NCBI GenBank assembly: GCA_002343825.1
Contig: DDSL01000128.1
Location: 1-19,578, forward strand
Source of the DNA: Chthonomonas sp. UBA2391
GTDB taxonomy: Bacteria > Armatimonadota > Fimbriimonadia > Fimbriimonadales > Fimbriimonadaceae
Direction: 5' to 3'
Length of the DNA stretch: 19,578 nt
Shown here: piece after piece, positions 19,075-19,578 of the stretch
Numbering within the stretch: position 1 is the first letter of the stretch
Layout of the letters: each line of letters starts with the position of its first letter
Notes under the pieces: generated by a model
Databases searched by the model: none
Seen by the model: the letters and a program-made list of their open reading frames with translations, nothing else
What the model was told of the DNA's origin: nothing
Translations under genes and position numbers: made by a program

Positions 19075-19578
19075 ATGAGAGTCGCGGAGTTCTATCAACA
19101 GGTCCAGGCCGAGGTGGCCAAGGCCGTCATCGGTCAAGAGCGGGTCGTCGATCAACTTTTGGTCGCGATCTTGGCCAATGGTCACGTGCTCTTAGAAGGG
19201 GTCCCAGGGATCGCCAAAACCCTCCTTGTCCGGACTCTCAGCAAGACGCTCGAACTCCAATATGCTCGGGTCCAGTTCACCCCCGACCTGATGCCCAGCG
19301 ACGTCATCGGGACCAACATCTTTAACCAACAAGCAAGCGAATTCCAACTCCGTACGGGGCCGATCTTTACCAACGTCCTCTTGGCCGATGAGATCAACCG
19401 GACCCCGCCCAAAACTCAGGCCGCATTGCTCGAAGCGATGGAAGAGCGCCAGGCCACCATCGACGGCGTGCGCTATCTGCTGCCGCAGCCCTTTTTGGTC
19501 TTCGCAACCCAAAACCCGATCGAATTCGAAGGAACCTATCCGCTCCCCGAGGCCCAACAAGACCGCTTCTTGCTCAAG
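19075..19578 (+). CDS. MoxR-type AAA+ ATPase, 5' part (cut by window end)
   Basis: The 168 visible codons encode the N-terminal AAA+ module of a MoxR-family ATPase, chaperone-like enzymes that assemble or activate metal-containing or von Willebrand-A-domain partner proteins. After MRVAEFYQQVQAEVAKAVIGQERVVDQLLVAI comes Walker A GVPGIAKT (42-49), with Ala-Lys-Thr as usual in MoxR, then FTPDLMPSDVIGTNIF, Walker B LLADEINR, and the sensor-1 block FVFATQNPIEFEGTYPLPEAQQDRF. The frame is still open at the last base, so the C-terminal lid lies outside. In related operons a DUF58 protein and VWA proteins follow moxR; that cannot be checked here. No stop or frameshift is seen. Confidence 0.93.
   Translation, partial: MRVAEFYQQVQAEVAKAVIGQERVVDQLLVAILANGHVLLEGVPGIAKTLLVRTLSKTLELQYARVQFTPDLMPSDVIGTNIFNQQASEFQLRTGPIFTNVLLADEINRTPPKTQAALLEAMEERQATIDGVRYLLPQPFLVFATQNPIEFEGTYPLPEAQQDRFLLK

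Overview
The window looks like chromosomal DNA from a GC-rich (roughly 60 % by eye), free-living bacterium. It carries core genes (ndk, prfB, a uvrA-type gene, a dihydrouridine synthase, a moxR-type ATPase, a tRNA-Leu) among conserved accessory genes. The mix of exported cyclophilins, a GYF/TM2 protein and start codons placed very close to TANNNT boxes suggests a deep-branching phylum, perhaps Armatimonadota-like. That placement is inference; no marker here proves it. I see no phage, insertion sequence, CRISPR array, rRNA or attachment site. Genes are densely packed and no gene-free stretch reaches 300 bases; the longest is about 160 bases (17730-17888).

Layout. (1) 1-1694: two hairpins, then ndk (minus) diverging from prfB (plus) across a 52-base gap that contains a perfect inverted repeat. 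(2) 1730-5471: a UvrA protein that contains only the first of the two ABC modules, followed at once by two oligopeptide-type ABC permeases (OppB/C-like) without an adjacent ATPase or binding protein. (3) 5569-6916: a small NTF2/SnoaL-like protein and a Gfo/Idh/MocA oxidoreductase in one unit, behind a recognisable promoter. (4) 6923-8976 (minus): a CADD/TenA-like helical protein, and downstream of it an exported lysozyme-fold protein whose start codon lies inside a strong intrinsic terminator. (5) 9041-11117: an exported cyclophilin and two tandem nitroreductase paralogues, joined by GTGA and ATGA stop/start overlaps; the second paralogue has lost the usual FMN-binding signature. (6) 11260-11466: a 43-residue lipoprotein with its own promoter, a dyad over the promoter, and a terminator. 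(7) 11473-15028 (minus): a four-gene ATPase-permease-ATPase-permease ABC-2 operon. (8) 15121-16972: a rhomboid-fold protein without catalytic residues, then tRNA-Leu(GAG) followed 11 bases later by a DusC-like tRNA-dihydrouridine synthase. (9) 17004-19578: a polytopic membrane protein (minus), a GYF-TM2 protein, a second probably exported cyclophilin, and the 5' part of a MoxR-type AAA ATPase cut by the window edge.

The observations most worth following are the half-length UvrA, the terminator overlapping a start codon, the coupled canonical/degenerate nitroreductase pair, the tRNA-Leu/dus arrangement, the pseudo-rhomboid, and recurring -10-like boxes so near to start codons that leaderless or very short-leader mRNAs seem likely.
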